Source of the DNA: Litorilinea aerophila
GTDB lineage: Bacteria; Chloroflexota; Anaerolineae; Caldilineales; Caldilineaceae
Length of the DNA stretch: 50,002 bases
Reading direction: 5' to 3'
Assembly (NCBI RefSeq): GCF_006569185.2
Contig: NZ_VIGC02000039.1
Coordinates: forward strand, 1-50,002
Shown here one piece after another: positions 39,885 through 48,841 of this stretch. Numbering within the stretch: the first letter of the stretch is position 1; each line of letters opens with the position of its first letter. Position numbers and translations under genes: made by a program. The notes beneath the pieces are model-generated. The model did not search any database. It was given only the letters and a program-made list of their open reading frames with translations, and was not told where the DNA came from.

Positions 39885-41792
39885 ATGGACAGCCCCGCCA
39901 AACGTGTCATCGTCATTGGGATGGACGGCGCCAGCATGGAAATTGTCCTCAACATGATGAACTGGGGACACATGCCCAACCTGGCTCGCCTGAAGGACCG
40001 CGGTGTCTACCGTCCCATGATCGGGGTATTCCCCACGTTGACGCCCCCTGGCTGGACCACCACGGCCACCGGCTCCTGGCCGGGCACCCACCAGGTGATG
40101 GATTTTAACATCCGTAAACTGGGCGGCAGACTGGACGAAACCGTTTGGGGGATCAATACGGGTCTCTCTCAATCCGAGTACCTCTGGAACACCCTGGAAC
40201 GGGCCGGCAAGAAGCCCATCCTGGTCAAGTGGGAGATCTCATGGCCCCCAACAGTGACCCGAGGCGTTCAGGTGGAGGGAACCGGCCCAGGCGTCTCCAA
40301 CCATCACCAGATCGCCGGTTACCACCTGTTTGTCGCCGGCAAATGGGCGCCCAGACCCATCGGCGGCCAACGAGATCCAGAAACCCTTGACCCCAGCGCC
40401 CTCCAAACCGTACGGGATATAGACCCTGTGACCATTCAAGATGCCGATGGCTGGACCAATCTACCCGATTCCCTCCGCCCCCCCAAGGAAGTGGCATTGC
40501 CCATCCGTCCTCTTGCCCGAGGCCGAGATATCATGCTCCGGGGCCGGGAAGGTGTCCCCCGAACCTTGTACGGACTAATTTATGCCACCAAGGAGGATGG
40601 CTACGACCGCCTTCGCATCTGCCGCAGCCGGGATGGCGCCGATAGCGTGGGCGAGTTAGGGGTCGGCCAGTGGACCGACTGGTGGCTCGATACGTTTACC
40701 ATCGATGGTGAACCTGTCGAGGGATACGTACGCATGAAACTCATTACCCTCTCACCCACGGGGGATACACTTGAGCTTTTCGTCCCCCAGATCTGGCCCC
40801 GAGAAGGGTACACCCAGCCGGCAGAGGTCGCCCAAGCCATCGATGAACATGTGGGCAACTTCCTCCAAAACCCCGCCCGCGACGCCCTGGGCGTGGTCGA
40901 CGACGATACCTACTTCGAGCTCCTGGATTTTCACCACCAACGCCTGGCCGATGTGGCAGAACATCTGACGGCAGATGGCTCCTGGGATGCCCTCTTCATT
41001 GAAACCCATGCTTCAGATTACGCCAGTCACTTCTTCTTGGGCCAGGCCCATGAATTCAGCGGCGCCGACGCGGCCACAGTCCAGCGCTGCCGCGATGGCC
41101 TGGCCCGCACCTACAAGTCCATCGACGACATGATCGGCCGAGTGGCCGCGCTGGCCGATGAAAACACCCTGATCGTCGTCGTCTCCGATCATGGAGGTAC
41201 GCCCAATCAGTTTCAGGCCATCGACATTGCCCAGGTCCTGGAAGAGACCGGCTTCCTTGTCTACCGGGAAGGCCCAGATGGCCAGCGGGAGATCGACTGG
41301 AGCCGCACCCGGGCCGCCAATGTGGGTCTGGTTCACATCTTTATCAATCTGAAAGGGCGCGACGAAGGCGGTATTGTGGAACCGGAAGAGTACGAAGAAA
41401 CCCAGCGTGCCATCATTGCGGCGCTCCATACCTACAAAGATCCTGAAACCGGACGGCATCCCTTTGCGCTGGCTCTGAGCAGGAGAGATGCCGAGATGCT
41501 GAACCTCTGGGGAGATCTGGTCGGAGACGTGGTGTACGCCCTGCGGCCCGAATTCGACGGCGCCCACGGCAAACAGCTCCCCACAGCCGTCCTGGGGATG
41601 GGTGGACAGCATTGCACCTTCATCATGTCAGGCGCCGGTGTCCGCCAGGGTGTAGCCCTGCAACGTCAGGTGCGTGCGGTGGATGTCGCGCCCACCATCT
41701 GCTACCTGCTGGGCATCCCCATGCCCAAACAGGTGGAAGGTGGCGTGGTCTACGAAGCCCTGGAGAATCCCGATTGGCACCTGGCCCGCTGA
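39885..41792 (+). CDS. Type I phosphodiesterase / alkaline phosphatase superfamily protein
   Basis: 635 residues. VIVIGMDGASMEIV (metal Asp14) and FPTLTPPGWTTTATGSWPGT (Thr nucleophile region) begin the catalytic fold. FIETHASDYASHFF and VVVSDHGGTPNQF supply later metal ligands, and GGQHCTFIMSGAGVR and AVDVAPTICYLLGIPMP close it. This is the nucleotide pyrophosphatase/phosphodiesterase (NPP)-like clade. A large region of about 130-300 without motif is an inserted lid domain. No signal peptide is seen, so it is probably cytoplasmic; the substrate is unknown. AGGAG precedes the ATG by 2-3 nt. Confidence 0.88.
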   Translation: MDSPAKRVIVIGMDGASMEIVLNMMNWGHMPNLARLKDRGVYRPMIGVFPTLTPPGWTTTATGSWPGTHQVMDFNIRKLGGRLDETVWGINTGLSQSEYLWNTLERAGKKPILVKWEISWPPTVTRGVQVEGTGPGVSNHHQIAGYHLFVAGKWAPRPIGGQRDPETLDPSALQTVRDIDPVTIQDADGWTNLPDSLRPPKEVALPIRPLARGRDIMLRGREGVPRTLYGLIYATKEDGYDRLRICRSRDGADSVGELGVGQWTDWWLDTFTIDGEPVEGYVRMKLITLSPTGDTLELFVPQIWPREGYTQPAEVAQAIDEHVGNFLQNPARDALGVVDDDTYFELLDFHHQRLADVAEHLTADGSWDALFIETHASDYASHFFLGQAHEFSGADAATVQRCRDGLARTYKSIDDMIGRVAALADENTLIVVVSDHGGTPNQFQAIDIAQVLEETGFLVYREGPDGQREIDWSRTRAANVGLVHIFINLKGRDEGGIVEPEEYEETQRAIIAALHTYKDPETGRHPFALALSRRDAEMLNLWGDLVGDVVYALRPEFDGAHGKQLPTAVLGMGGQHCTFIMSGAGVRQGVALQRQVRAVDVAPTICYLLGIPMPKQVEGGVVYEALENPDWHLAR

Positions 41793-41832
41793 CCGGCCAT
41801 CTCAGAACCATTTTCGACCCTCTTTTCCGCAC

Positions 41833-41861
41833 TTGACATCGACCTGGATCTATGAGATACT
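41833..41861 (+). promoter_or_regulatory. Consensus promoter of the sORF RNA
   Basis: TTGACA (41833-41838), a 17-bp spacer and GATACT (41856-41861). The predicted transcription start is near 41868. Confidence 0.75.
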
Positions 41862-42025
41862 CTAGCCAGCTAGGCGCCTCAGCACAAATGTTCGAATCCC
41901 GCCGACGAGCATTGGGCCCCATGGGCGACCTGATGCCAGGTGGCTTAAGATCCAAGTAGCTTAAGATCGAGGCCAACGGGCGCCCAGCCTGGATTCGCTA
42001 TCCTAATATAAAGGAGGTGATGCTA

Positions 42026-42082
42026 ATGGATTCTAGTATCCGTATGCGTCCGGTAGCGTCACCTCAGGGGGACCTCCTTTAG
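42026..42082 (+). CDS. 18-residue peptide (leader-like sORF)
   Basis: Reads MDSSIRMRPVASPQGDLL with a TAG stop at 42080. The Shine-Dalgarno AAAGGAGGTGAT (42010-42021), 8 nt from its GGAGG core to the ATG, is about as complete a match to the 16S 3' end as can occur, which argues for efficient translation. Arg6-Met7-Arg8 is a +x+ motif of the kind at which macrolide-bound ribosomes stall (known from erm and msr leader peptides); Pro9 follows. The last codons encode the anti-Shine-Dalgarno that can mask its own start. Confidence 0.55.
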   Translation: MDSSIRMRPVASPQGDLL

Positions 42083-42105
42083 GTTCAACGCTACCGGACA
42101 CTCAA

Positions 42106-42141
42106 CGAAGAAGGCCTGCACTTCGGTGCAGGCCTTCTTCG
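42106..42141. terminator. Terminator with C(UUCG)G tetraloop
   Basis: CGAAGAAGGCCTGCAC (42106-42121) and GTGCAGGCCTTCTTCG (42126-42141), a perfect 16-bp stem closed by TTCG. It serves the sORF RNA and probably also the aminotransferase gene converging from the minus strand. Confidence 0.85.
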
Positions 42142-42180
42142 TTTGCGTCCCTGCTTGCCCCCGTCTGTGTGCCCAAGGGC

Positions 42181-43278
42181 CTACCCCCCGGCTGGCCCGG
42201 CCGCCAGTACCTCCGCCAGGACATCCATGCCCCGCTCTACCAGGGCCATGTCCGCCTGGCTACCCATGTGTCCAATCCGGAAGACCTGGCCGGCCAGGGG
42301 CCCATAGCTCCCTCCCACGGCCATGCCCCGCCGGCGCAGGGCCTGGTCCAGTTCGGGCCAGCTCCAGCCTTCGGGCACCCGAGCCGCGGTAACCGTGGGC
42401 GCGCAGATGGACTCCCGCCGGGGCCAGAGGGCCACGCCCATCTCCTGCAGGCGCCGCCGACAGACCGCGGCCACGGTGGCATGCCGCTCAAAGGCGGCCT
42501 CTAATCCTTCATTGAGCAGGCTATCTATGGCTACACGAAGGCCGGCCAGGGCGTGCCAGTTGTGGGTGTAGGGCAGGTACCGCTCGGCCACCGCCCGCCG
42601 CCACGGCTGCAGGGCATCATAGCCCGCATAGCCCACCTCCTCGATGGCCGCCCACGCCCGCTCGCTCACGGAGACCATGGCCAGGTCCGGCATCAGGCTC
42701 AACACTTTCTGGCTGCCCAATAGCCCCAGGTCGATCTGCCATTCGTCCACCCACACCGGCGTCCCCCCGGCACTGGCGACGAAATCCACGTAGAAGAGGG
42801 CATCTACCTCCCGGCAAATCTGTCCAATCTCCGCCAGGGGATTCAGCGTCCCGCTGGGCGTCTCGCAGTGGACCGCGGTGATCAGCCGGGGTCGAAAGCG
42901 CCGCGCGGCCTCCCGCACCTGGTCCGGATCCGCGACGTCGTCGTAGCCAAAGCCCACCGTCTCCACCTCGGCCCCGATCTGCCGGGCCATGTCGCCGATG
43001 CCGTAGCCGAAGACCCCCGTTGCCACGGCCAGCACCCGATCCCCCGGCCGTACCACACTCTTGAGCGCGCCCCACAGGGCCAGCATCCCCTCCCCAGAGA
43101 GGATGGCAATCTGGTTGCCCGTGGCCAGGATCTGACGTAGCCCCTCCTCGCAAGCCCGGTACAACTCGAAAAATTCGTCCTCCAGATCCGCGCTGCCGTA
43201 ATCAACCTGGTAGGCAGCCCGCACTGCTTCCGGCACCGAGACCGGCCCCGGTACCAGTGGAATGTCATAGCGTTGCAT
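42181..43278 (-). CDS. Class V aminotransferase (alanine-glyoxylate / serine-pyruvate type)
   Basis: 365 residues from the ATG at 43278. PLVPGPVSVPEAV and LSGEGMLALWGALKSVVRPG at the N-terminus, YVDFVASAGGTPVWVDEW with the PLP-binding Asp, the PLP lysine in LLGSQKVLSLMPDLAMVSVS, and FRIGHMGSQADMAL near the end are typical of the AGXT/SPT/phosphonate aminotransferase group. The exact amino donor and acceptor are not clear from sequence. GGGACGGGG precedes the ATG. It diverges from the SF1 ATPase gene with only about 50 bp between them. Confidence 0.9.
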   Translation of the reverse strand: MQRYDIPLVPGPVSVPEAVRAAYQVDYGSADLEDEFFELYRACEEGLRQILATGNQIAILSGEGMLALWGALKSVVRPGDRVLAVATGVFGYGIGDMARQIGAEVETVGFGYDDVADPDQVREAARRFRPRLITAVHCETPSGTLNPLAEIGQICREVDALFYVDFVASAGGTPVWVDEWQIDLGLLGSQKVLSLMPDLAMVSVSERAWAAIEEVGYAGYDALQPWRRAVAERYLPYTHNWHALAGLRVAIDSLLNEGLEAAFERHATVAAVCRRRLQEMGVALWPRRESICAPTVTAARVPEGWSWPELDQALRRRGMAVGGSYGPLAGQVFRIGHMGSQADMALVERGMDVLAEVLAAGPAGG

Positions 43279-43331
43279 AGCCCCGTCCCTTGGCTTTTGA
43301 CTTTCTGCTGACAATGGAGTATCACTCTGGT

Positions 43332-45488
43332 ATGAACCAGAATATTGTACCCGTCATCCAATCCGCCAACAAACTTTTCCTGAGCGGCCCCTTCGGAAGC
43401 GGCAAGACCACCCTGGCCATCCAGCGGATCCAGTGGCTGCTGCGCCAGGAGCGGGTCCGGGGCGACGACATCCTGGTGCTCGTCCCCCAGCGCACCCTGG
43501 CCCAGCCCTACTACCAGGCCCTTCGCCAGGCCCACATCCCCCCCGGCCCGCCAGTCCGGGTGACCACCCTGGCCGGCCTGGCCCGGGCTTCGGTGGAGCT
43601 CTACTGGCCCCTGCTGGCCGGTGAAGCCGGCTTTGCCGACCCCAGGCGGGAGCCCACCTTCCTGGATCTGGAGACCAGCCAGCACCACATGGCCCGTTTC
43701 ATCGACGCGGCCCTCGAACAGGGCGACTTCGACGGCGTGCGGGTGGAGCGAAATCGCATCATCAGCCAGGTGCTGGACAACCTGAACAAGGCTGCGCTCC
43801 ACGGCTTCTCCATCGACGAGGCCTACGACCGGCTGGAACTGGCTGTACCCGGGGGGGACCAGCGCACCGCCCGGCTGAACGCGCTGCGCGCGGCCCGGCG
43901 CATCAGCCACCAGTTCCGTCAGCTCTGCCTGGAGGCCACCCTTATTGACTTCAGCCTGCAGATCGTGCTCTTCAACCGTCACGTGCTGACCAACCCCTGG
44001 AGCCGGACCCACCTCTTCCGCAGCCACCAGCACCTCATCTTCGACAACGTGGAGGAGGACACCGCCGCCGCCCATCACCTGGTCCAGGAATGGCTGCCCT
44101 TCCTGGAGACCGCCCTGCTCATCTCCGACAGCGACGGCGGTTACCGCTTCTTCCTGGGCGCGGACCCCCAGGGCGCGGCCCGGCTGGCTGACCACTGCCC
44201 GGAGCAGATCACCCTGCACGAAAGCTATGTGATGTCCCCCGCGCTGGAGCGCCTGGCCGGGCAAGTGGAACAGGTCCTGCGGGGCCGCCGCCTGGCTCCC
44301 ACAGCCAGCGCCCAGGGGATCCTCCAGGAAGAGGCGGAGTCGCAGGCTGCAGGCTCGGCCGCGCCCGCGCTGCTTCTACCCGAGGAGCCCCTGCGCTTCT
44401 ACCCCCAGATGATCGGCTGGGTGGTGAAGCAGATCCGGCATCTGGTGGCAGAGGAAGGGGTGCCTCCCGGCGAGATCGCGATGCTGGCGCCCTTTGTCAG
44501 CGATGCCCTGCGCTTCAGCCTCCAACAGGCCCTGGGCGAGGCGGGCATCCCTTCCACCACCCACCGGCCCAGCCGAGCCCTGGAGGATGAACCGGCGGCC
44601 CGCTGCCTGCTCACCCTGGCCGCGCTGGCCCACCCCACCTGGGGGATCCGCCCCGCGCCGTCGGACGTGACCCAGGCCCTGGTGCTGGCCGTCTCTCGCC
44701 TGGATCCTGTGCGGGGACATTTGCTGAGCCGCATCGTCTACCCGGAACGGCGGGCGCGTATCGATCTGGGACGTTTTGGGGATCTGGTGCCGGAGATGCA
44801 GGAGCGGATCACCTACACCCTGGGCGAGGCGTACGACCGCCTGCGGGACTGGATCTACGCCTACCGGGCTTCGGGCGAGATCCTGCCCCTGGACCAGTTC
44901 TTCGCCCGCCTCTTCGGCGAGGTACTGAGCCAGCCGGGTTTCGGCTTCCACGAAGACCATGACGCGGCCCGGGTGGCCAATCAGCTGGTGCAGTCGGCCC
45001 GCAACTTCCGCTGGGCCATGGAGGAAAGCGCGCCCGATGGGCTGAACCCGGCCGAGATGGGGCGGGATTACCTGCACCTGGTGGAAAGCGGCGCCCTGGC
45101 CGCGCTCTACGTGCCGGGCTGGCGGGAGCCGGAGGATGCCGTCTTCCTGGCGCCGGCCTACACCTTTCTCATGCGCAACCGCGCGGTAGATGTCCAGTTC
45201 TGGCTGGATATCGGCTCCAGTGGATGGTGGGAACGGCTCTACCAGCCCCTGACCCACCCCTATGTGCTGCAGCCCGGCTGGCCCGCGGGCCGGACCTGGA
45301 GCGATTTCGACGAGTACACCACCCGACAGGAGACCCTGCGCCGCCTGTTGCTGGGGCTCATCCGGCGTACCCGGCGGCAGATCTACCTGAGCCCCAGCGA
45401 CTACAGTGAAAGTGGCTTCGAACAGCGGGGCCCTCTCCTGAATCTGGTCAACCGCCTCCTGCTCCAGCTACGGGCCACGGAGGAATGA
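43332..45488 (+). CDS. Divergent superfamily 1 (UvrD-like) helicase-related ATPase
   Basis: About 718 residues from the ATG at 43332. Walker A SGPFGSGKTTLAIQRI (about 18-33) and a Walker B-like block LIFDNVEEDTAAAHHLV in place of the usual DExQD. LVLVPQRTLAQPYYQAL resembles motif Ia, and the C-terminal half has UvrD-like pieces (EIAMLAPFVSDALRFSLQQA, RPSRALEDEPAARCLLTLAA, ending IYLSPSDYSESGFEQRGPLL). Canonical motif III and VI arginines are hard to place, so unwinding activity is uncertain. I recall similar DNVEE-type SF1 proteins in cyanobacteria. No nuclease domain is seen. Confidence 0.75.
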   Translation: MNQNIVPVIQSANKLFLSGPFGSGKTTLAIQRIQWLLRQERVRGDDILVLVPQRTLAQPYYQALRQAHIPPGPPVRVTTLAGLARASVELYWPLLAGEAGFADPRREPTFLDLETSQHHMARFIDAALEQGDFDGVRVERNRIISQVLDNLNKAALHGFSIDEAYDRLELAVPGGDQRTARLNALRAARRISHQFRQLCLEATLIDFSLQIVLFNRHVLTNPWSRTHLFRSHQHLIFDNVEEDTAAAHHLVQEWLPFLETALLISDSDGGYRFFLGADPQGAARLADHCPEQITLHESYVMSPALERLAGQVEQVLRGRRLAPTASAQGILQEEAESQAAGSAAPALLLPEEPLRFYPQMIGWVVKQIRHLVAEEGVPPGEIAMLAPFVSDALRFSLQQALGEAGIPSTTHRPSRALEDEPAARCLLTLAALAHPTWGIRPAPSDVTQALVLAVSRLDPVRGHLLSRIVYPERRARIDLGRFGDLVPEMQERITYTLGEAYDRLRDWIYAYRASGEILPLDQFFARLFGEVLSQPGFGFHEDHDAARVANQLVQSARNFRWAMEESAPDGLNPAEMGRDYLHLVESGALAALYVPGWREPEDAVFLAPAYTFLMRNRAVDVQFWLDIGSSGWWERLYQPLTHPYVLQPGWPAGRTWSDFDEYTTRQETLRRLLLGLIRRTRRQIYLSPSDYSESGFEQRGPLLNLVNRLLLQLRATEE

Positions 45489-45613
45489 ACCAGATCCACA
45501 GATGGGCATAGATGAAGGATCCATTTCGCAGGTCCGGCTTCCAGACCGGACCTGCGTCATCTGTAAAATTGTGATTTCTTCAGAGAGGCCATCGACGGAT
45601 CCCTTTAAAAAAC

Positions 45614-45652
45614 GAAAGTCCCGCTGCAATGTTAATTGCAACCGGGACTTTC
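45614..45652. terminator. Terminator between the SF1 gene and modC
   Basis: GAAAGTCCCG (45614-45623) pairs with CGGGACTTTC (45643-45652), with inner TGCAAT/ATTGCA and a GTTA loop. On the minus strand it is followed by CGTTTTTT, so it ends the mod operon. The rest of the 250-bp gap is CCACAGATG-type spacer. Confidence 0.8.
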
Positions 45653-45735
45653 ATTTTGGATGCCGAAGAGGAGGGGCACATCGGCATCTGAACAACAGCG
45701 CACTTCCAGTATCGCCCCATAAAATTAAGCCTGGA

Positions 45736-46923
45736 TTAAGCGCCCCTAAAACTTTTGTGAGAAGCAGTCCGGGCCCGAAGGGGTGGCGCCGGGGAAGGGG
45801 AGGGAGAGGAGGCCGTGGGATCCCCGACCTCGTCGGCAAAGACAAAGATGGCCTCAGGCTGAATGCTCACCTCCCACACCCTGTCCCGGGCAATGCCCAA
45901 CCGCTCGTAGATATGGACGGGCAGCCGGATCTCCAGGTCGTAGACTCCTTCCTGGAGGCGCGCCGGACCTTCCAGCCGCAGGAACAGGGTACAGGTCATG
46001 CCGTCGCTCAGCTCGTCCACGATCTGTCCGCGGAAGCGGTTGAGCCGATGGCCCACGTCCACATCCTTGCGCAGGAGCATGATGCGCTCGGCCCGGATGG
46101 ACAGGCTGACCTGCTTCCCCAGGGGGGCGGAAACGGGTGGGGTGAGCAGATGCAGCTGGCCCACCTGGAGCAGGCTCTGCCCATCCTGATGCGCCACCAC
46201 CCTGCCGGTGAAGAAGTTGGTCCCTCCGGTCAGCTCGGCCACCCGGCGGCTGGCCGGTTGGTTGATAACCGTCTCCGGCGACGCCACCTGGAGCAGGCGT
46301 CCGGCCTCCATGACCGCCATCTGGTCGGCCAGCAGGTATGCCTCGGCCAGGTCGTGGGTGACCAGCAGCACCGGGATGTCCAGTTCGGCCCGCAGGCGCA
46401 CCAGGTCCCGGCGCAGGGCCGCCCGGGTGGGGCTGTCCAGGGCCGAGAAGGGCTCATCCAGCAGCAGGACCCGGGGCCGGGTGACCAGGGCCCGGGCCAG
46501 GGCGACCCGCTGCTGCTGACCGCCGCTGAGCTCCTGGGGGCGTCGGTTTTCAAACCCGGCCAGGCCCACCTGGGCCAGCGCCTGCCGCACGATGGCTTCC
46601 TTCTCGGCCCGGGAATGGCCAACCAGGCCAAAGGCGATGTTTTGGGCTACGGAAAGGTGGGGAAAGAGCAGGTAATCCTGCATCACGTAGCCTACGTGGC
46701 GGCGCTGGGGCGGCAGGCAGATCCCCTGCGCCGTGTCCAACAGCACCCGGTCATGGAGCACAATACGGCCGGCGTCGGGCCGGGTCAGGCCGGCCACACA
46801 GGCCAGGGTCATGCTCTTGCCCGCGCCAGAGCGACCGAAGAGGGCCGTGATGCCCGCCGGCACCGTCAGCGCCAGGTTCAGGGTGAAGTGCTCCAGGCGT
46901 TTGCGCAGCTGCAGTTCCAGCAT
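45736..46923 (-). CDS. modC: Molybdate ABC transporter ATP-binding protein
   Basis: 395 residues. Walker A GRSGAGKS (30-37), signature [15 protein letters not shown], Walker [13 protein letters not shown], and the switch His in [11 protein letters not shown]. After the ATPase domain a MOP/TOBE-type oxyanion domain (about 240-350; [29 protein letters not shown]) is present, as in ModC. The last 25 residues are a Ser/Pro/Ala-rich tail. It begins 6 nt after the modB stop. Confidence 0.93.
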   Translation of the reverse strand: MLELQLRKRLEHFTLNLALTVPAGITALFGRSGAGKSMTLACVAGLTRPDAGRIVLHDRVLLDTAQGICLPPQRRHVGYVMQDYLLFPHLSVAQNIAFGLVGHSRAEKEAIVRQALAQVGLAGFENRRPQELSGGQQQRVALARALVTRPRVLLLDEPFSALDSPTRAALRRDLVRLRAELDIPVLLVTHDLAEAYLLADQMAVMEAGRLLQVASPETVINQPASRRVAELTGGTNFFTGRVVAHQDGQSLLQVGQLHLLTPPVSAPLGKQVSLSIRAERIMLLRKDVDVGHRLNRFRGQIVDELSDGMTCTLFLRLEGPARLQEGVYDLEIRLPVHIYERLGIARDRVWEVSIQPEAIFVFADEVGDPTASSPSPSPAPPLRARTASHKSFRGA

Positions 46924-46929
46924 GGGCCG

Positions 46930-47595
46930 TCACCGCAACGCCCGGCCAGCCAGCCGCCGGGCCCCCATGAGCAGGGCCAGGGAGACCACCGTCATCACTG
47001 CCACCATCCAGTTGGCCTCCACCTGTCGGTTGGCCTGGACCAGGTCGTAGATGTAGATGGAGAGGGTCTGGGTGCGCCCGGGGATGTTGCCGGCCACCAT
47101 GAGGGTGGCGCCGAAGTCGCCCAGGGCCCGGGCGAAGCTGAGCGCGCCCCCGGCCAGGATGCTGCGCCAGGCCAGGGGGAGGGTCACCCGCCAGAAGATG
47201 GCCCAGTTGGAGCGGCCCAGGGTGCGGGCCACGTCCTCCAGTCGGGCGTCCACGCTTTCAAAGCCGGCCCGGGCCGTCTGCACCAGGAGGGGGAAGGAGG
47301 CCACCGCGGCGGCCACCACCGCGCCCCGCCAGCTGAAGACCAGGGGCCAGCCCATGGCCGCCAGGGCGCGGCCCAGGGGGCTCTGGTTGCCCAGCAGCAC
47401 CAGGAGGTAGTAGCCCAGCACCGTGGGCGGCAAGACCAGGGGCAGGGAAGTGATCTCCCCCAGGAGGGCCTTGCCCGGAAAGTCCCGCCGGGCCAGCAAC
47501 CAGGCCAGGGGGATACCGGCCGCCAGCACCAGGGCCGTGGCCAGGGTGGCCACCCGCAGGGAGAGCCACAGGGGGAACCAGTCCACCGTCGCCAT
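46930..47595 (-). CDS. modB: Molybdate ABC transporter permease
   Basis: 221 residues with about five membrane helices. [20 protein letters not shown] and the EAA-loop-like [20 protein letters not shown], then [20 protein letters not shown], are characteristic of ModB. Its ATG shares one base with the modA stop (TGATG). Confidence 0.95.
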   Translation of the reverse strand: MATVDWFPLWLSLRVATLATALVLAAGIPLAWLLARRDFPGKALLGEITSLPLVLPPTVLGYYLLVLLGNQSPLGRALAAMGWPLVFSWRGAVVAAAVASFPLLVQTARAGFESVDARLEDVARTLGRSNWAIFWRVTLPLAWRSILAGGALSFARALGDFGATLMVAGNIPGRTQTLSIYIYDLVQANRQVEANWMVAVMTVVSLALLMGARRLAGRALR

Positions 47596-48413
47596 CAGAA
47601 CTCCCCGGGCAGCAGGAAACCGTACTTTTTCATCACCGGCCGTCCCACGGGCCCATTGACAAACTCAATGAAGGCCCGGGCCGCCTCCGGATGGCGGCTG
47701 GACTTGATCACGGCCAGGGCCTGGTTGAGGGGGTTGTGGAGCTCTGCCGGCAGCAGGGTGTAGGTGACCTCCGGCACCTGGGCGATGGAGAGGGCCACGA
47801 TGCCGGCCTGGGCGTCTCCGGTCTGGATGAACTGGAGGGCCTGGCGCACATTTTCGCCCAGGACCAGCTTCGGCTGAAGGGCTTCCCACAGCCCGGCCGA
47901 CTGGAGGGCCTCCTGCGCGGCGACGCCGTAGGGCGCGTGGGCGGGGTTGGCGATGGCGACCCGGCTGATGGCCGGATCCAGCAGATCCGTCAGGGTGGTG
48001 GCCTCCACGCCGGCTTCCCGGTTTACGGCCAGCACGATGCGTCCCTGGGCGTAGAGCTGCCGGGTCTCCGGCAGGATGAGGCCCTGGGCGTCCAGCCGGT
48101 CGATGTAGGCCACGTTGGCCGCGGCCAGGATGTCGAAGGGCGCGCCATTTTCGATCTGGGCGGTGAGGTTACCGGTGGAGCCGAAGACGAAGGTTACCGG
48201 CTGGCCGGTCTCGGCCTGGAAGCGTTCGCCCAGTTCGGTGAAGGCGAACTGGAGGTCGGCCGCGGCGGCCACCAGCAGCTCGTCCCCGGCCGGGGGCGAA
48301 GCGGCTGGGGCGACGGCGGGCAGATCCTGCCCGGCGGAAACCCCGGCACAGGCGCTTAAGAGCCATACAAGACTGAAAGCCAGCAGAAGGGCCACGATGG
48401 GGGGCCGTCTCAT
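47595..48413 (-). CDS. modA: Molybdate-binding lipoprotein
   Basis: 272 residues from the ATG at 48413 (GGAG about 8 nt upstream). A lipoprotein signal peptide ends at LLSAC with lipid-modified Cys22, a substrate for LspA. The mature part has the ModA pattern [55 protein letters not shown] and [18 protein letters not shown]. It captures molybdate or tungstate outside the membrane for ModBC. Confidence 0.95.
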   Translation of the reverse strand: MRRPPIVALLLAFSLVWLLSACAGVSAGQDLPAVAPAASPPAGDELLVAAAADLQFAFTELGERFQAETGQPVTFVFGSTGNLTAQIENGAPFDILAAANVAYIDRLDAQGLILPETRQLYAQGRIVLAVNREAGVEATTLTDLLDPAISRVAIANPAHAPYGVAAQEALQSAGLWEALQPKLVLGENVRQALQFIQTGDAQAGIVALSIAQVPEVTYTLLPAELHNPLNQALAVIKSSRHPEAARAFIEFVNGPVGRPVMKKYGFLLPGEF

Positions 48414-48444
48414 GCGTTTCTCTCCGTGGTATTGGCGATGACGC

Positions 48445-48558
48445 TCATGGCTTAGCCTGAAAGTGTTCTCGCAAGGATTGGACCTCTTGCGCTGCTTCTT
48501 CCAGGGTTTCAGGGCCCAGGCGAGGCTGGATGCCATACTCCAACAAGATGTCCTTCAT
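48445..48558 (-). CDS. 37-residue ORF upstream of modA
   Basis: Too short for routine calling. Begins [20 protein letters not shown] and ends HFQAKP; acidic and predicted helical. AGGGAG precedes a double ATG (48561 and 48558). Its stop is 31 nt before modA on the same strand, so it would be the first gene of the mod operon. Codon choice looks like the neighbouring genes. Not recognised; it could be a leader peptide, a small partner protein or the remnant of a larger gene. Confidence 0.45.
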   Translation of the reverse strand: MKDILLEYGIQPRLGPETLEEAAQEVQSLREHFQAKP

Positions 48559-48652
48559 CATCTCCCTACATTTCCCGCTTCATCGATAAGTGGGATCCTA
48601 TCGTATGTTCACCGACCAGGCCAATTGTAGCACAGGGCCCACGGCGACCATA

Positions 48653-48725
48653 GTAAATCCCGGCAGAAATTCGCCGATGGTCTCCACCGGAGGTCGTGCT
48701 GCCGAATTTCTGCCGTGGTATTTAC
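48653..48725. repeat. Inverted-repeat element of 73 bp
   Basis: CGGCAGAAATTCG (48661-48673) and CGAATTTCTGCCG (48703-48715) are perfect complements, and GTAAAT (48653-48658) continues the match as ATTTAC (48720-48725) with small gaps. The interior has a short CTCC/GGAG hairpin. Between the mod operon and the last gene; it could be a miniature mobile element, a terminator or an attenuator. Confidence 0.6.
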
Positions 48726-48841
48726 GCCAGATTGCAATAGTACCCCAAGCCCTCACCGCACTGGGTCATGGCAGCGGTTCTACCGGCCCGCGCGCAGGCG
48801 CCGGTTTTGCCGGCGGCCGTCCTGGAGGTATACTCGTTGCC

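Larger units (their letters stand above)
41868..42145 (+). ncRNA. Structured ~278-nt RNA carrying an 18-codon ORF
   Basis: The unit runs from the promoter at 41833-41861 to the C(UUCG)G terminator at 42106-42141 and is not joined to any plus-strand gene: the next gene downstream is antisense. The 5' part (41868-42000) has the small hairpin ACCTG-ATGC-CAGGT and two copies of GCTTAAGATC (41943-41952, 41959-41968). A Shine-Dalgarno at 42009-42020 complementary to the 16S rRNA 3' end is 10-bp complementary to ACCTCCTTTA at 42072-42081. A 12-bp stem GTCCGGTAGCGT/ACGCTACCGGAC (42048-42059, 42088-42099) crosses that pairing, so the two folds exclude each other or make a pseudoknot. Such switching resembles translation-sensing leaders. 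Function is unknown to me. Confidence 0.6.

Noticed and set aside
41889-41902. T-arm-like GTTCGAATCCCGCC (possible tRNA or tmRNA)
   Set aside because: Flanks do not pair as a T stem and no acceptor or anticodon arm can be drawn.
45502-47763. 753-codon plus-strand ORF
   Set aside because: It lies antisense to modC, modB and modA, is His/Gly/Gln-rich and has no domain.
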